In this document: positions 34,050 to 45,109 of the stretch, piece after piece
Layout: each line of letters opens with the position of its first letter
Numbering within the stretch: the stretch's first letter is position 1
Source of the DNA: Deuterostichococcus epilithicus
Taxonomy: Eukaryota; Chlorophyta; Trebouxiophyceae; Prasiolales; Stichococcaceae
Direction: 5' to 3'
NCBI GenBank assembly: GCA_033439295.1
Contig: JAVTLE010000008.1
Location: 1,674,001 to 1,738,000, forward strand
DNA length: 64,000 bases
The notes under the pieces: model-generated
What the model was told of the DNA's origin: nothing
What the model saw: the letters and a program-made list of their open reading frames with translations, nothing else
The model's database searches: none
Translations under genes and position numbers: made by a program

Positions 34050-34219
34050 GCCAGCTGGTGCGCGTGTGCGTGCTGCCACGGCATGGGCTGCTGTGCAGCT
34101 GACCCACCAGATGCCATTGGGATCTCCGGCAGACCAGCGGCAGTTGGCCACTGTGTCCCGGCCATCTGTGTCGTCTGCTGTCTGCCGCCATACGCCATGT
34201 TGAAAGAGCTGGGATGCAT
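30323..34219 (-). CDS. Polyglutamine ARM-repeat protein, SWI/SNF subunit-like (ARID1/BAF250 or LFR type)
   Basis: Exon 1 (34219-33338, 294 residues) is Gln/Ala/Pro-rich, with about 25 consecutive Gln near residue 60 and shorter Gln and HQQLHQQL tracts. The C-terminal part is armadillo-like helices: RLRLALQSGVESELAWALN (near 32860), PGLLTLLLQ, VCVSSILRNWALQPGG (near 32000) followed by LTGNILDVLQQV, VRLEEVQLSALLAALCGCLD (near 31545), and a final Ala-rich block (30800-30323). A Gln-rich N-terminus, the SGxxSELxWALN helix and the xSILRNWAL helix resemble the C-terminal domain of ARID1/BAF250-type subunits and plant LFR, which scaffold chromatin remodellers. I could not find an ARID DNA-binding domain. 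Several middle exon borders (33130-32060) are unresolved. If not SWI/SNF, it is another nuclear ARM-repeat regulator. Confidence 0.55.
33974..34049. repeat. CTG/CAG trinucleotide repeat encoding polyglutamine
   Basis: About 25 uninterrupted CTG units (CAG on the coding minus strand) in exon 1 of the SWI/SNF-like gene. A shorter imperfect CTG tract lies near 33720-33750. The repeat is pure, so its length may vary between strains or be misassembled. Confidence 0.9.
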
Positions 34220-35658
34220 TGCCTCACACCGGCCGCGTCGTCACACCCGCAGCCGCTGCATCGCCGGTGCCACCTGACGGTCGTGGATCTCGTAGCTGCT
34301 GTGCCACCACACAACCCCTCGTTGGTCTTTGTACTGACCATGAAGCTGGGACACGGAGGGCGAGGGAGGGGGTTTTGGTGACCAAGTGTAGCAACATGCA
34401 CCCTGCCACATGCGGACACGAGCCGCAGGCGGCAATGGTGTACGAAATGCAAGTCGCTCTCCCAGTGCTTACTGCTCCACTGCCTCAACAGGTGGCTGAG
34501 CACCGTAGGTAGGAGAAAGCTGCGCTGGACGGGTAGCCCAATATCTGGGTCACATGTGCAAACCGGGAGGTCAAACCCACCTGGATGAGCAACCGACGCC
34601 GTTGCCACAATCTGATCGATGCGATCCGTTGCAAGCAGCCGGTTCATGCCTGCCTTCACCGCTCACTTGTCGAACGCTACCATACAACGGATCGCGTTGA
34701 ACGCAATGAACGCGCTGCTGTTCGAGCGAAAGCCAGCTATCTTCGCTGCCGAAATCGAATCGAGCTGCTGTTCAGACGGGGCTTGACTCATGGCGGATGC
34801 CCCGCAGGCCCCTTCGCTGCCATTGAGTTCCTGTGCTCCAAGCACCATCAATCACCGAATCACCGCCCAAGACAAGTCGACAACTGCACCAACTGGACCA
34901 GCAAAGGTCCAACAAACCCTACCTCGTCACCCCCCCGTGAGCGAAACGCTCCCCTCCGACATCTTTTGACATTTTTTTAGAGGCGACACGATCACCGTAA
35001 CGCTCTCGGCAAACAGCTGCCGCCGCCTTGAGCTCTGTCATATCCGCATTGCAGCACGACCGAGGACAGAAGCGCCGCGCCGTAAGCCTCGAGCCCTGCT
35101 TGTGTCCGGTACAAGGTCAGCTGTCGCTCGAGCACCCGCAGGTATGCACTCCACAGACGGTTGTCGTGGGCACTGAACCTCTATCCTTGACAAGATTCAT
35201 CACTCAGTGCTGCCTCTCTCCTCTCTCAGCCCCGTCAGATGTAGTAAGCCTTGTCAGATTCGCTTTCTTGGCAGGTGGTTGGTCGCACCCGAATGCCCTC
35301 ACTGTACTGCTGTGGCAGTCGGGCCGGCCCTTGCGTCTTGTGCTTTGCTTTGACATCAACGCTTTCCTAGGCGAGACGGAAGAGGACAGACAAGCAGGCT
35401 TGGTCGCTTCCTGGTATGCACTCTCCTTTCCAAGGAAGCTATCGCATCACGATCTTGCTTCTCGCTTGCAGGAACACTCCGATCTGCTTTAAAGCCTCTG
35501 AACAGCAGGTTATAGAGAGGGAGGCGTGTTAGGCAGCCAGGCACTCGAGGTTGGGAGCACAGCGTGACCCAGCGTGCTGTGGGCAGCGTCCCAACTGCTC
35601 CCAGAACAGGCCAGCGCAGCCGCCTGCGGCGCGTCTGCAGCCCCCAGCCGCAGCAGCG
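34220..35658. promoter_or_regulatory. Divergent intergenic region, SWI/SNF-like / UBE2C
   Basis: About 1.4 kb, the largest clean divergent gap. It holds both promoters and 5' UTRs and could hide 5' UTR introns. Base composition is less GC-rich than exons, and a short T run ends near 34978. No reading frame with recognisable protein was found on either strand. Confidence 0.45.
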
Positions 35659-36818
35659 ATGGCCAACACCGCCCACACGGTGGCCGGCATGCCGGCGTCT
35701 GCAAAGTCCGGCAGCCCGGCGTCGGCGCCCGCCGGTGACAGCCACGCGGTCACCAAGCGCCTGCAGAGCGAGCTCATGGCGCTCATGGCCGGCGGCGACG
35801 CCGGCGTGTCCGCCTTCCCGGACGGCGACTCGCTGTTTTCGTGGGTGGGCACCATCCGCGGCGCGGCGGGCACAGTGTATGAGGGCCTCAGCTACAAGCT
35901 GTCCCTGAAATTCCCCTCGGTGAGACCTGCGTCCTGCGGCTGCGGCTCCCTGGCTATGCAGCGACCTGGACGACGCACTGCGAACACCACCACCCTTGGC
36001 TGCTCTCGAGGCTTCGCTGCCATGACCCTGTGATCACGCTGTCCCTGGCAGCAGCCCGAGTGAGCTGGGGCTTTGGCTGGGTCGGTTCGCCGAAACCTAC
36101 TATGGCGAGGCAGATGTCGTTGCCTGCAGCAGAGGGACATTGCCAGGACAGGCTTGCGGTTTACTGCCCTGAATATCTCTGTCTCACCGCCTGCAGAACT
36201 ACCCCTTCGAGGCGCCGCTGGTGCGCTTTGAGACAGCGTGCTTCCATCCCAACGTGGACAACGCCGGCAACATCTGCCTGGACATCCTGAAGGAGCACTG
36301 GTCCGCGGCTTACAGCGTCCGCACCATTCTGATCTCCATCCAGGTGCGCACTTGCAGCGGGTGTCTTCGTCGCGCTCTTTGGCGAGACAACCCCGTATGC
36401 TTTCTGCTTTTGTAGAGTTGACACACGCGTGCGGACGCCCTGTGCGGCGCTCGGAGCCGGGGAACTGCAGAGCTCGTGGACAAGGCTGAGGGCACGGGGG
36501 TCCAGCTGTCGATTTCGCAGTTGAGGCCTTCACGAATTGCGTGCTGCGCGCAGAGCCTGCTGGGCGAGCCCAACAATGCCAGCCCGCTCAACACCTACGC
36601 AGCCAAGCTGTGGGAGGACCAGACAGAGTACCACAGGGTGCGCCTTGTGACGAGACCAGAATCGATGCGTGCGCTTCTCTGCATCAGCTGCTTCGAATGC
36701 GAGCCAGCTGCTCGGCATGTCTGTGCAAGGTGCGGCTGGCATGTCCGTGCCATGTCAGACCTTTCATGGGTTCGCGGGTGTGCAGGTGCTCCACCTCAAG
36801 AACAAGCCCGCTTTCTGA
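35659..36818 (+). CDS. UBE2C: Ubiquitin-conjugating enzyme E2 C
   Basis: The E2 that starts ubiquitin chains on APC/C substrates such as mitotic cyclins. Four exons join to 174 residues: 35659-35919, 36197-36343, 36554-36637, 36786-36818. A polar N-terminal extension of about 30 residues, which in animals tunes APC/C use, precedes the UBC fold ([20 protein letters not shown]). The second exon carries [20 protein letters not shown]; the HPN motif and the catalytic Cys of NICLDIL are intact. [13 protein letters not shown], typical of UBE2C/UBC19-20, follows, and the protein ends [10 protein letters not shown]. Length matches the human protein (179). The gene is divergent from the SWI/SNF-like gene and convergent with WDR4. 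The last coding exon is only 33 bases. Confidence 0.96.
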
Positions 36819-37434
36819 GGCGTCCTGGTGCGGCGCTGGCTGGACCGCATGCCCTGCGACAAGGCACCTAAGAGACCGCAACGCTGACCAGCGGTCAGCA
36901 GGGCAGCGGTCGGCATATGGTACTGGTCGGCAAGGATCATGATCTTGCAGTATGGCAGCGATCGTCCACATGCGATGTCTGGCATTGCAAGGAACTTGCT
37001 GTGCCAGTGCCGTTCAGTAGGTATCGCTCAGTAGGTAGTTGACAAGTGCATTGGCGTTGAGGGTTGGGCGGCCCGTTCCAGCTCCCTTGGTCCATTGTTT
37101 GACGTTTGTTGTTCATGACCGTCTGTACAAGAGGCGCCTGGCTTGGTCGAGATGCTAAGATGCATCTTGGTAGAAGGAGATCTGATGGTGTCTATACTTG
37201 AGGCAGCAGCTTCTTGAAGCACCAGACTACCTAGGTACGGTTCGTTCATGCAAACTCCGAAGCATCAGTCCTACAGTCCAGCCGCTCAGCTTCAACCGTG
37301 CATGATGCTCCCGTCGACCCACATTGGTTGCCGACGACCCTCGCTTGTTTTGGCCCTGAGCCAGAGGCTGGTTGCGACCAGCCTGTGCAGCCTCCTCGGC
37401 CCGCTGCCCGTCTCTGCCGCCATGGCGCAGCTCC
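36819..37434. other. Convergent 3' region, UBE2C / WDR4
   Basis: About 615 bases between opposing stop codons. I see no open frame with recognisable protein and no repeat. It holds the two 3' UTRs. Confidence 0.45.
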
Positions 37435-40400
37435 TCACTGCACCTGCCCCGCGCCGGCCATCTTCAACTGCACGTCGGTGCGCTGGCGCTTGCGGTCCTC
37501 GGCCTCCTCCAGCCGATATGTCTGCAGTTGTGCGCATTCAGATGGTCAATCGGCCGCCCGCTCCAAGGTGATGGAATTGCAAGTCCGGTAGCACCTCCAC
37601 GCCGAAGTGGTGCCTGTGCAGTGTGTTTCTGGTTCACTGCAGTAAAATTCTGTAGTCATGTCCTGCAATGCGCAGCAGCGAGCCACAGTCCCAGGACCGA
37701 CCTTCTTCTTCATGTGGCCTCCAAGCTGCCCGCCAGCTGCCGCCTGCTGCTCGACATTCCCTGCCTCTGCGGCGCTCAGCGTGCATGCCGCCGCCGCGGC
37801 GCGCAGCGCTGCAGACACGCCCGCCTCCATGACATCCACGAACCTCTGCACACCACCGAGAAAAGCCGGTCAGCGCTTCGCGCTAGCCACACACTCATAC
37901 TGTGCTGTTGCAGCTCGAGACACTCTGTGAGACTGCACAAGTGGACACATGAGACAAGCTGCCGAGCGTTGTTGGGGCCTCAGATGCATGTCTGCGACTA
38001 CAGGCAAAAGGGCTGCACCTGACAGTCTGGCGCCTCTGTCTCAGGCTTCGCCGCGCCCAGACACAGCTGGTCGGCAGTCTCGCCGCGCAGCGGGCCGCCC
38101 ACCGCCCACAGCCGCCCGGCCGCGTCAAACGCCAAGCTGGTCGGCAGCTGCACCTGCAAAGCAGATCGTAGGGAGCGCTCAGGAGGACAGAGATGAAACA
38201 GACAGCGGGGAGTGTGGGGATGTGCAACAGCGATTTCGAGGTGCCGAAGGCAAAATCTGATTGTTCAGCTGGTGCCAGATCCAGAGAGCACAGGCGCTCG
38301 ATTGACCTGGCAACCCGGTCATGATCATCCCACCGCAAGTGCAGCGCCTACATCCCAGTATTCGCTTAGAAAAGATCTGGCGGCACAGGCCAACAGCCAC
38401 CAGCGAAGAGTCGCAGACCCGCACGAATCTGCTCCGACATGTGGCCAGCGTGAGCCGAGCAGAGGGAACGTTGGCCAGCATGCTCACCTGCGCCAGCGTG
38501 ACAGGCTCCAGCTGGGAGAGAGTGCCCTTTGTGCGCCCGCAGTTGCGCCCAATGCGTGCGCTGACCGCCAGCAGCGCAATGGCACCCTGCCCCTCTATGG
38601 CCGCGGCGACAAACCGGCTGCAGATGGTCAATGCGGAGTGTGTGAGCAATGCGGCTCCCTGGGCACCCTTCGACCCCGCAACCAAAGCTCGAGAAAGGTG
38701 CTGGCAGTGTGCAAAAGCAGTGGCGGCCAGGCTGCTGTTTGTTGGCAGGGACGTGGGCACACAACGCCTGCCCCGACACTGACGTCATTCCGCGCTATGG
38801 GGAGGCATCCAGACCGCGTCACATTGCTCTGATGGCACAACCCTTGACATGTCAACATGCCCCAGGAGCAGCGCACTTGTCGGGCGACACGGCCAGCGCA
38901 ACGATGGCCGGGCATGGCGGCACTAGCTCGCGACCTGGTTCGGCTTCCTCCTCGTCGACGTCCTGCTCTGCTGCCTCGATGCCGGCGCCGCTGCTGCCGC
39001 CCCCGGCAGATGGCTCAGGCTGTCCATCACCATTCGCGTCCTCGCCCGGCTCCTCCGTCTGCTGCGCTGCCGGCGCCGCGCCGCCCGCAGCGCCACCCGC
39101 CTCGCCGGCGGCCGGCGCGGCCGCCTCCGGCTCTGCTGCAGCCGCGGCGCCGTCTGCTGGTGCCGCTGCTGCGTCTCCGTCTGGCGCCCGGGTCAGCTGC
39201 ACCAGGGCCAGTTGCTCGCCCGTGAGGTGGTTCCACAGCCTGCACAGACAATCCGTTGTTCTAAACTCGTTGTGGCGCGATGAGTAATGCAGACCGCATC
39301 ACGGGCAGCTGACAGATCTACGCAGACTGGCATGCGGCTGCCGATCGGATGCGAAGACAGCAGCAGGCACCATCGCGCACAGTAGTTGCTGCTCCCAGCC
39401 GGACGGCACGGCTCACTAAGAGCTTGCATTGGCCTGGCAGCCCGCACCTGACGGAGCCGTCACCAGAGGCGGTGACCAGCACGGTCGCGCCGCCATCGCC
39501 TTGCACGAAGGCGGCGCACGACACGAAGGCCTCGTGGCCCAGGCAGAAGCTCTGGATCTCGTGCGCTCCCTGCGCAGCCAGGACCCCCGCCATTGTCAAG
39601 CCGCCGCCACCGTCAAGCTTGTCCAATGCTAGAACGACACCGCCCCGCCACCACATGCGGCACCAAGTGCCTGTGACGTGCAATCGGTCGCCGAGCACCG
39701 CTCAAGTCACTGCCCGCACTTCCATGCCATCCTCGGGCGGCACGAGTGAAGTTGGGACGGCTGAGGCGTACCTTCAGGGGTTCTGCGGGCAGCAGGCTGA
39801 CGCGCACTTTGTTGTCGCGGTCCGTGGAGGCCAGACACCGTCCTGCATGGCAACTTTGCCAGAAGCTTGGCATGGTGCTTCGATTGGGCACTGCGGCATT
39901 GCAGGGTCCCGGACCCTGAGTGAAGCTAGGATGACATGCCTGTGGTGCCAGGCAAGCACGGACATGATGGATGGGCCATGCACGATGTAGGGGTGTCGTC
40001 ATGGACGTGGAGTCTGCGCAGAAGTAACGCATCGGCAGCAACGCAGACAGCCACCCCCAAGCCAAGCACGGCACTTTTGGGCGAGCGAAAAACACGCACC
40101 GTTGGGCGACACTGCCAGCGAGCTGATGGTGCTGCAGTAGTGTCCCAGCAGGGGGGCCGAGGCGCCATCGGCAGTCGCCGCCACCGCAACGTCGCCAAAC
40201 TTGTCGCCGGCAAAGGCGTGGCTGCCATCGCGGCTGAAGGCTCCGCACGACGGCTTCTTGGCCGTGGTGCTGTGTACGAGTGACCACAGCGCACGCCTCA
40301 GCAGAGTGCCACTGAGGCGCTGACTGGCGCGACCATTTGGTGCAGTTCGTCTGCCCGCTCTGCATGGTGCATGTGTGCGCGCATCCACGTGCAAAACGCA

Positions 40401-41025
40401 CGCTGCTCTAGGCTTGAATTGTATTCATTTGCAGCCTCAAGCAACGCACAAGGTGTGGGCGACGGTCCAGTCGGAGGTGCGCCACAGCCGCACGGTCTTT
40501 GTGTCGTCCCCCGACAGCAGCCAGGCGCCGGTGGGATCAAACGCTAACGCCCGCACAGTGGCGCCATGCTCTGCCGCATCCCCCAACTCCACTGGCGCAT
40601 CAGCCCTGCACAAGAGAGTCGTACGACGATATTGGTATGATGATGTCCAGAAGCACTTGGCAGGATCCTGACGATGCGTGCACCGCGGCCGCAGTCTGGC
40701 CGCCATGCTGATGGTGTTGCTTCAGCGCTCGATGGCCAACTCGGCATGGATGGAAATTTATGCGCAAGGAAGATGATCGAGTTTGCAATCGCATATGAAT
40801 TCTGCCCAGCTCCATCACGCACCTGCCGGCGGCAATGGCGAGCTTCTTGCCAAAGGCGACGGCGGTTGCGCCGCCGTCGCCAGGCTGCAGCGCCAGAAGC
40901 CGGCACGGCAGGTCTAGCGGCGTGCTGTTGTACGGCTGGCCCTTCGCGGGCACGTCGACGCCGGCAGCGGCAGATTCCGCCGCAGCCTGCTTGGCTTCGT
41001 TGTGCCTCCTGCGCTTGCGCCCCAT
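37435..41025 (-). CDS. WDR4: WDR4/Trm82, WD-repeat subunit of tRNA m7G46 methyltransferase
   Basis: The non-catalytic partner of METTL1/Trm8, which methylates G46 of tRNAs. Ten exons join in frame to 526 residues: 41025-40823, 40605-40450, 40269-40100, 39842-39772, 39569-39448, 39239-38877, 38617-38488, 38153-38019, 37845-37702, 37521-37435. The start MGRKRRRHNEAKQ is a basic, nuclear-type leader. WD repeats read TVRALAFDPTGAWLLSGDDT, then KTVRLW, DGSHAFAGDKFGDV, CLASTDRDNKVRVSLLP, EIQSFCLGHEAFVSC and VTASGDGSVRLW. The IQSFCLGHEAFVS block and the C-terminal GHMKKK with a Lys/Arg helix are diagnostic for this family. Exon 6 inserts about 100 residues of Ala/Gly/Glu-rich low complexity, making the protein longer than the usual 400-450. 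It shares a divergent promoter with TGD2. Confidence 0.92.
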
Positions 41026-41490
41026 GATTGGATGGGCTGGTGTGCAAAGGCTGCTTCCCAGCTGTGCGAGGATATTGAAACTTACCTGCAGGCGATCGGT
41101 GAAGAAACTGTAAAATGCTGTAAAATGCTTAGGACTGCGATGCTGTGTGCATTGCGACGGGACTGCAGAGCGACTCTGGCATTCTGCTTTAGGGCGGCTT
41201 GCGACCCACCCTGCAGGCATACCCATTACATGTACAAATTGCACGGGACAGCGGCTCAGGCTCAAAAGCAGCACAGCCCGTCGCTCACAGAGCTAGTTAT
41301 CACACTGATCTTCACCCTCGCTCTCGTTGAGTTGTTCCAGCACCGCGGCTGCCGTTTGCGCTGTCAACAATAGGATCGTCATCAGGGCCACACTCGACTA
41401 AGAACACGGCCGTAACCGATCGCAATCACTGTCGTGCGTAATTCTGCTCGGGGGGTATTTGGGAATGCTATAAGCCCTTAGGTCAGCAGC
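41026..41490. promoter_or_regulatory. Divergent intergenic region, WDR4 / TGD2
   Basis: About 465 bases between head-to-head start codons, less GC-rich than exons. Promoter role is inferred from position. A direct repeat gtaaaatgct/gtaaaatgct lies near 41110-41128. Confidence 0.45.
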
Positions 41491-44400
41491 ATGGTTCCCG
41501 GACGGGCACTGCAGCCCAGGCAGCTCACTTGCAGCTTGCACTGTCCGACACCAGCATGCCGCTTGCAGAGGGCTCCACGCGCAGCAGCGCGGCGTGTAGC
41601 ACCATCTAGCGCCCTTCAATCCAGAACAAGGCAGTTGGCCCCTGCGACCTTGATTGGTGGGAGCCGAGGCCAGCTCCAGCCCCTTCTCGTGACAAGGTGA
41701 CGCACGGCGGACTGGAGGGACAGTGCTCTTGAGCAGCCATTCGATGAACAACCACGTCACACTCTTTGCAACGAAGCACGTCCACTTCAGCTGGACCGTG
41801 CCTGCAGGTCCGCTGGTTGACATTTGCGGCTCTGCACCCCGCAGGGCGCCCGCAGCGCGGCCGCAGCTGAGGTGGCTCGTGGTGAGGGCCGCCAGCGCCG
41901 CCGGCGCGCCGCAGGAGGGTGGCGAGCCGAAGCGCGGCTTCGTGCAGAAGCTGACAAAGTCCATACGGGACTTTGGCTTCGGCAAGCGCAGCCTGGTTGA
42001 GGGCGGCGTCGGGCTGTTTGTTTTCAGCGGCATCGGTGAGCTTCCCGCTGGGCAACACTGCACGAGCCCGCAGTCGGCATAGGTGCCAGTGTGCTAAGAC
42101 TGTTCCACGGGCCATGGTCTTTCACGGGCCATCAAACAATCGTTCGTGCTGAGCGCAGGCGTCGCACTGATGCTTATCAGCTGGGCGAGGGGCGGCAACC
42201 TGTTCAGCAGGGGGAGGGGCTACAACGTGAGCTCCGGCCCAGCTGTCGACCTTTTGTGAAATTTTTTTCGTACCTGCAATATCCTGCGAAGAATGCATGA
42301 GACGGCTTGCAATGCGACTGCGGAGGCTGAGTCAGTGTGTTCCCGTGTGGTGCAGTGCATCCTGGAGTTTCCATCAGCGTGCGGCATCACCACCGGCACC
42401 CCGGTCCGGGTGCGGCACTCCATGCGCCCATGCATGGTCGTATCTGGCGCAGCCGATGGCGCTGCGACGGTGCTGGTGCTGCCTTGCCAGCAGCCTTACA
42501 GGACTGGCATCGAAAACACCCGCATCGTCTGCAGCAGTGAAGGGGACCTGCCAGGAGCGCTGCGCCCTGACCCATGGCACAGTGATACTCGCTCCTCAAG
42601 CTGCAGATTCGAGGCGTGCCCGTCGGCAGCACCCTCAGCGTGGAGCCCAGTCTGGAGCGCGTTGATGTGTATGTTGAGATCAAGGAGCCGACGACGGTCA
42701 TTCCGCGCAATGCTCTCATCGAGGCCAACCAGAGCGGCCTCATCGCGGAGCCGCTCATCGACATCACACCGCAGACGCCCATTCCCGACTGGAAGGTGGG
42801 CGGCTGGCCAGGGTTCAGAGGGCTTCGAGGAGGTCGGGGACATCCCACTCTGCACAGACCCCATCCTGCACCAATGCCCGCGGCGGCCTGCCGGACGCTG
42901 ATGCAAACTTTGCCACTGCGCCGAGCCATTCGTGTTAAACGCCATTTGGGACTCACCTGTCGATGTGGCAGATGTCATGGAGTCCTGTTGTGCCACCAAA
43001 ATAATTTGTACGATTCCACGGACCCTCCGCTTTGAAGCTGCCTCCTAAGCTGCGCTTTCCTGGAATCACCTATCAAGCCAATTTCGCGCGCAGGCGAACC
43101 CGCTGGACGAGGCGTGCGAGGAGGAGGGGCAGGTGGTGTGCCACCAGGGGCGCATCAAGGGCCAGCCGGGCGTCGCCATGGACGACCTGGTGTACGTGTG
43201 CACCAAGATCGCACGTCAGATGGACGCCGCAGGCATTGACAAGGTGGGAGAGTGGCTGCAGCAATTTTGGCGGGGCAATCTGATCGTTTAAACGGACAGC
43301 GCCAAGGTCGTACACCAGATCGAAGCCGTCGGCATCAAGAAGACGTGGGCGCCAACGAAGTGAAGTGGAACTGAAGGGCAAAGTCAGTATCAAGTTGATG
43401 TTGCAAGCTTCGGAGAGGGTTGTGGTCAGCCATGAAGGATGGCGCCGGACACAATACGCCAGGTCACAAGGCGTGAAATCTCCTGCCGCCGTCATCCTAG
43501 AGCCCGAAGAAGCCTCACATGATAGGCGTGCAAGGCGTCCGGAGGATGCAGTCACGCAGCCAGCGCAAGGCTGTGCGCGTCCCAGGAATTGCTGCCAATT
43601 GGCACAGCAAGAAATCGGTGGACCAGGTTTTTCCTTTAAATTTTGGTAGATCCTCTCGGTTCGGTGAGAGTCGAGCAAACCTGCACCCGCTAAGGATTTT
43701 TCTGCCACGTCTGCTTAGGTGCTGGAAGCTGTGGACGTGGTGACGCAGGCGGTCGAGGACGCGAGACCGCTGCTGCTGCGCGCCATCGAGCTTGCTGACC
43801 AGGCGCGCTGCACCGCTGTCACTTGACTGAACCTCAAGCCTCCTGGCGGCAAGACCTCATGTGCTGCACAACCAGCCAGCTACGGGGCACCCGATTACTC
43901 TGCTGTCACTTCTCAGAAAGAGAAGCGACTCCGCAGGACCTTCTAGTTGAGGATCTTCTGCGCCCTCCTGCAACAGGTGACGCCGCTGCTGGGGGAGCTG
44001 CGGCAGGGGGACCTGGTGGGCAATATCGAGGCGCTGACGCGCTCCGCCGCGCAGGCCGCCGCCGACATCCACCGCCTCCAGGGCGAGGCGCGTCCCTTGT
44101 CCACACCAGTCTCGGCACAAGCTGTTGCGGTTTCTCTCGTACCCGCAGATACTCTATCTGCCCGCCGGCATGTGACATGGGCTCCAGCAGGAAGGCATCA
44201 CACAACAACACACAACAGCATATGACCGTCTGGTGGCGGCAGCGGCAGCTGCAGCAGTTCGTGTGGCAGAGCTGCTGGTCTGCAATTCAACCACTAAATA
44301 TTCATGGTGAAGTCCTTGTCGGGGGTAGAAACGAAGCTATGTGTGCGCGTGCTGCAGGTGCTGACAGAGGAGAACGTGGAAGCGCTGCGCGGCAGCGTGA

Positions 44401-44531
44401 CGACGCTGACAAAGACGTTGGAGCATGTGGAGGCCATCTCTGGCGATGTCGGTGGCCTCGCCGGGGACTCGCGTGTGAAGGCCAACCTGAAGCAACTCAT
44501 CGAGGCCCTCAGCCGCTTGACGACGGACTGA
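41491..44531 (+). CDS. TGD2: TGD2, MCE-domain subunit of the plastid lipid importer
   Basis: Phosphatidic-acid-binding subunit of the TGD1-TGD2-TGD3 ABC transporter, which brings ER lipids across the inner envelope for thylakoid lipid synthesis. Nine exons join to 408 residues: 41491-41696, 41845-42035, 42159-42226, 42356-42409, 42607-42795, 43094-43243, 43719-43802, 43977-44087, 44358-44531. Residues 1-90 are Arg/Ala/Ser-rich, a transit peptide. One membrane helix (VEGGVGLFVFSGI-GVALMLISW) anchors it. The MCE domain has GTPVR-IRGVPVGSTL and VYVEIKEPTTVIPRNALI. The helical tail (PLLGELRQGDLVGNIEAL; VLTEENVEALRGSVTTL; KANLKQLIEALSRL) matches plant TGD2. Exons 7 and 8 seem to end at AG|GCGCG donors (GC-AG introns); homology and phase both support the joins. 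Arabidopsis TGD2 is 381 residues. Confidence 0.92.
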
Positions 44532-45109
44532 TCAAGCAATTGAACCATGTTAGTATCATAAGCGACAGCAATAATCATATGGGCATAACATATAGGTTTG
44601 TATCAAGGCTACCTCTCGTTGCCATCAGGGATTGATGCAGGCCGTGTGTTGAAAACTGATTGCGGCAAGCAGCTTTGCTGCGCCATTGGATTCGGCCGTG
44701 CACAATTGAGGCTCGCCTCGTGGCAGCGGCGGCAGTTATCAGTAGTTACGTTCTGTTTGCCAAGCCGCGATGTGCTTGTACTCCGAGGGAAAGAACGGAG
44801 GCAACACAACACAAATGGCACGGTGGGATCTAGATGGTACAACTGCTGTGATGGCCAACACTGGGTAGGTGGTGGTAAATAGATGACACTTTGATGCTCT
44901 GAGAGATAAGTCTCTTATATTACAGGCACCATTGCCATCGCAAATGCACGCTTCACATCGATATCCCGCCGAAAGCTGTGCATCTCCAATAGTTGGCATG
45001 TCAGAGCAGATGCTGAAAGAATTGGCAGCGTGCAGTCCTCGGATACACTACAAGTCGGATGCTGCTACCCAGAGAAAAGCACTACGTTTGCTGCAGCGGG
45101 ACGCACTTC
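44532..45109. other. Convergent 3' region, TGD2 / LHCB
   Basis: About 580 bases between opposing stop codons. A TGTAA motif on the minus strand (44924-44920), 186 bases past the LHCB stop, is a plausible green-algal poly(A) signal for LHCB. Confidence 0.5.
44920..44924 (-). terminator. Candidate TGTAA poly(A) signal of LHCB
   Basis: The minus strand reads cctgtaatataa here. TGTAA is the common near-upstream poly(A) element in chlorophyte algae. Distance from the stop (186 bases) is reasonable, but a 5-base motif occurs by chance often. Confidence 0.4.
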
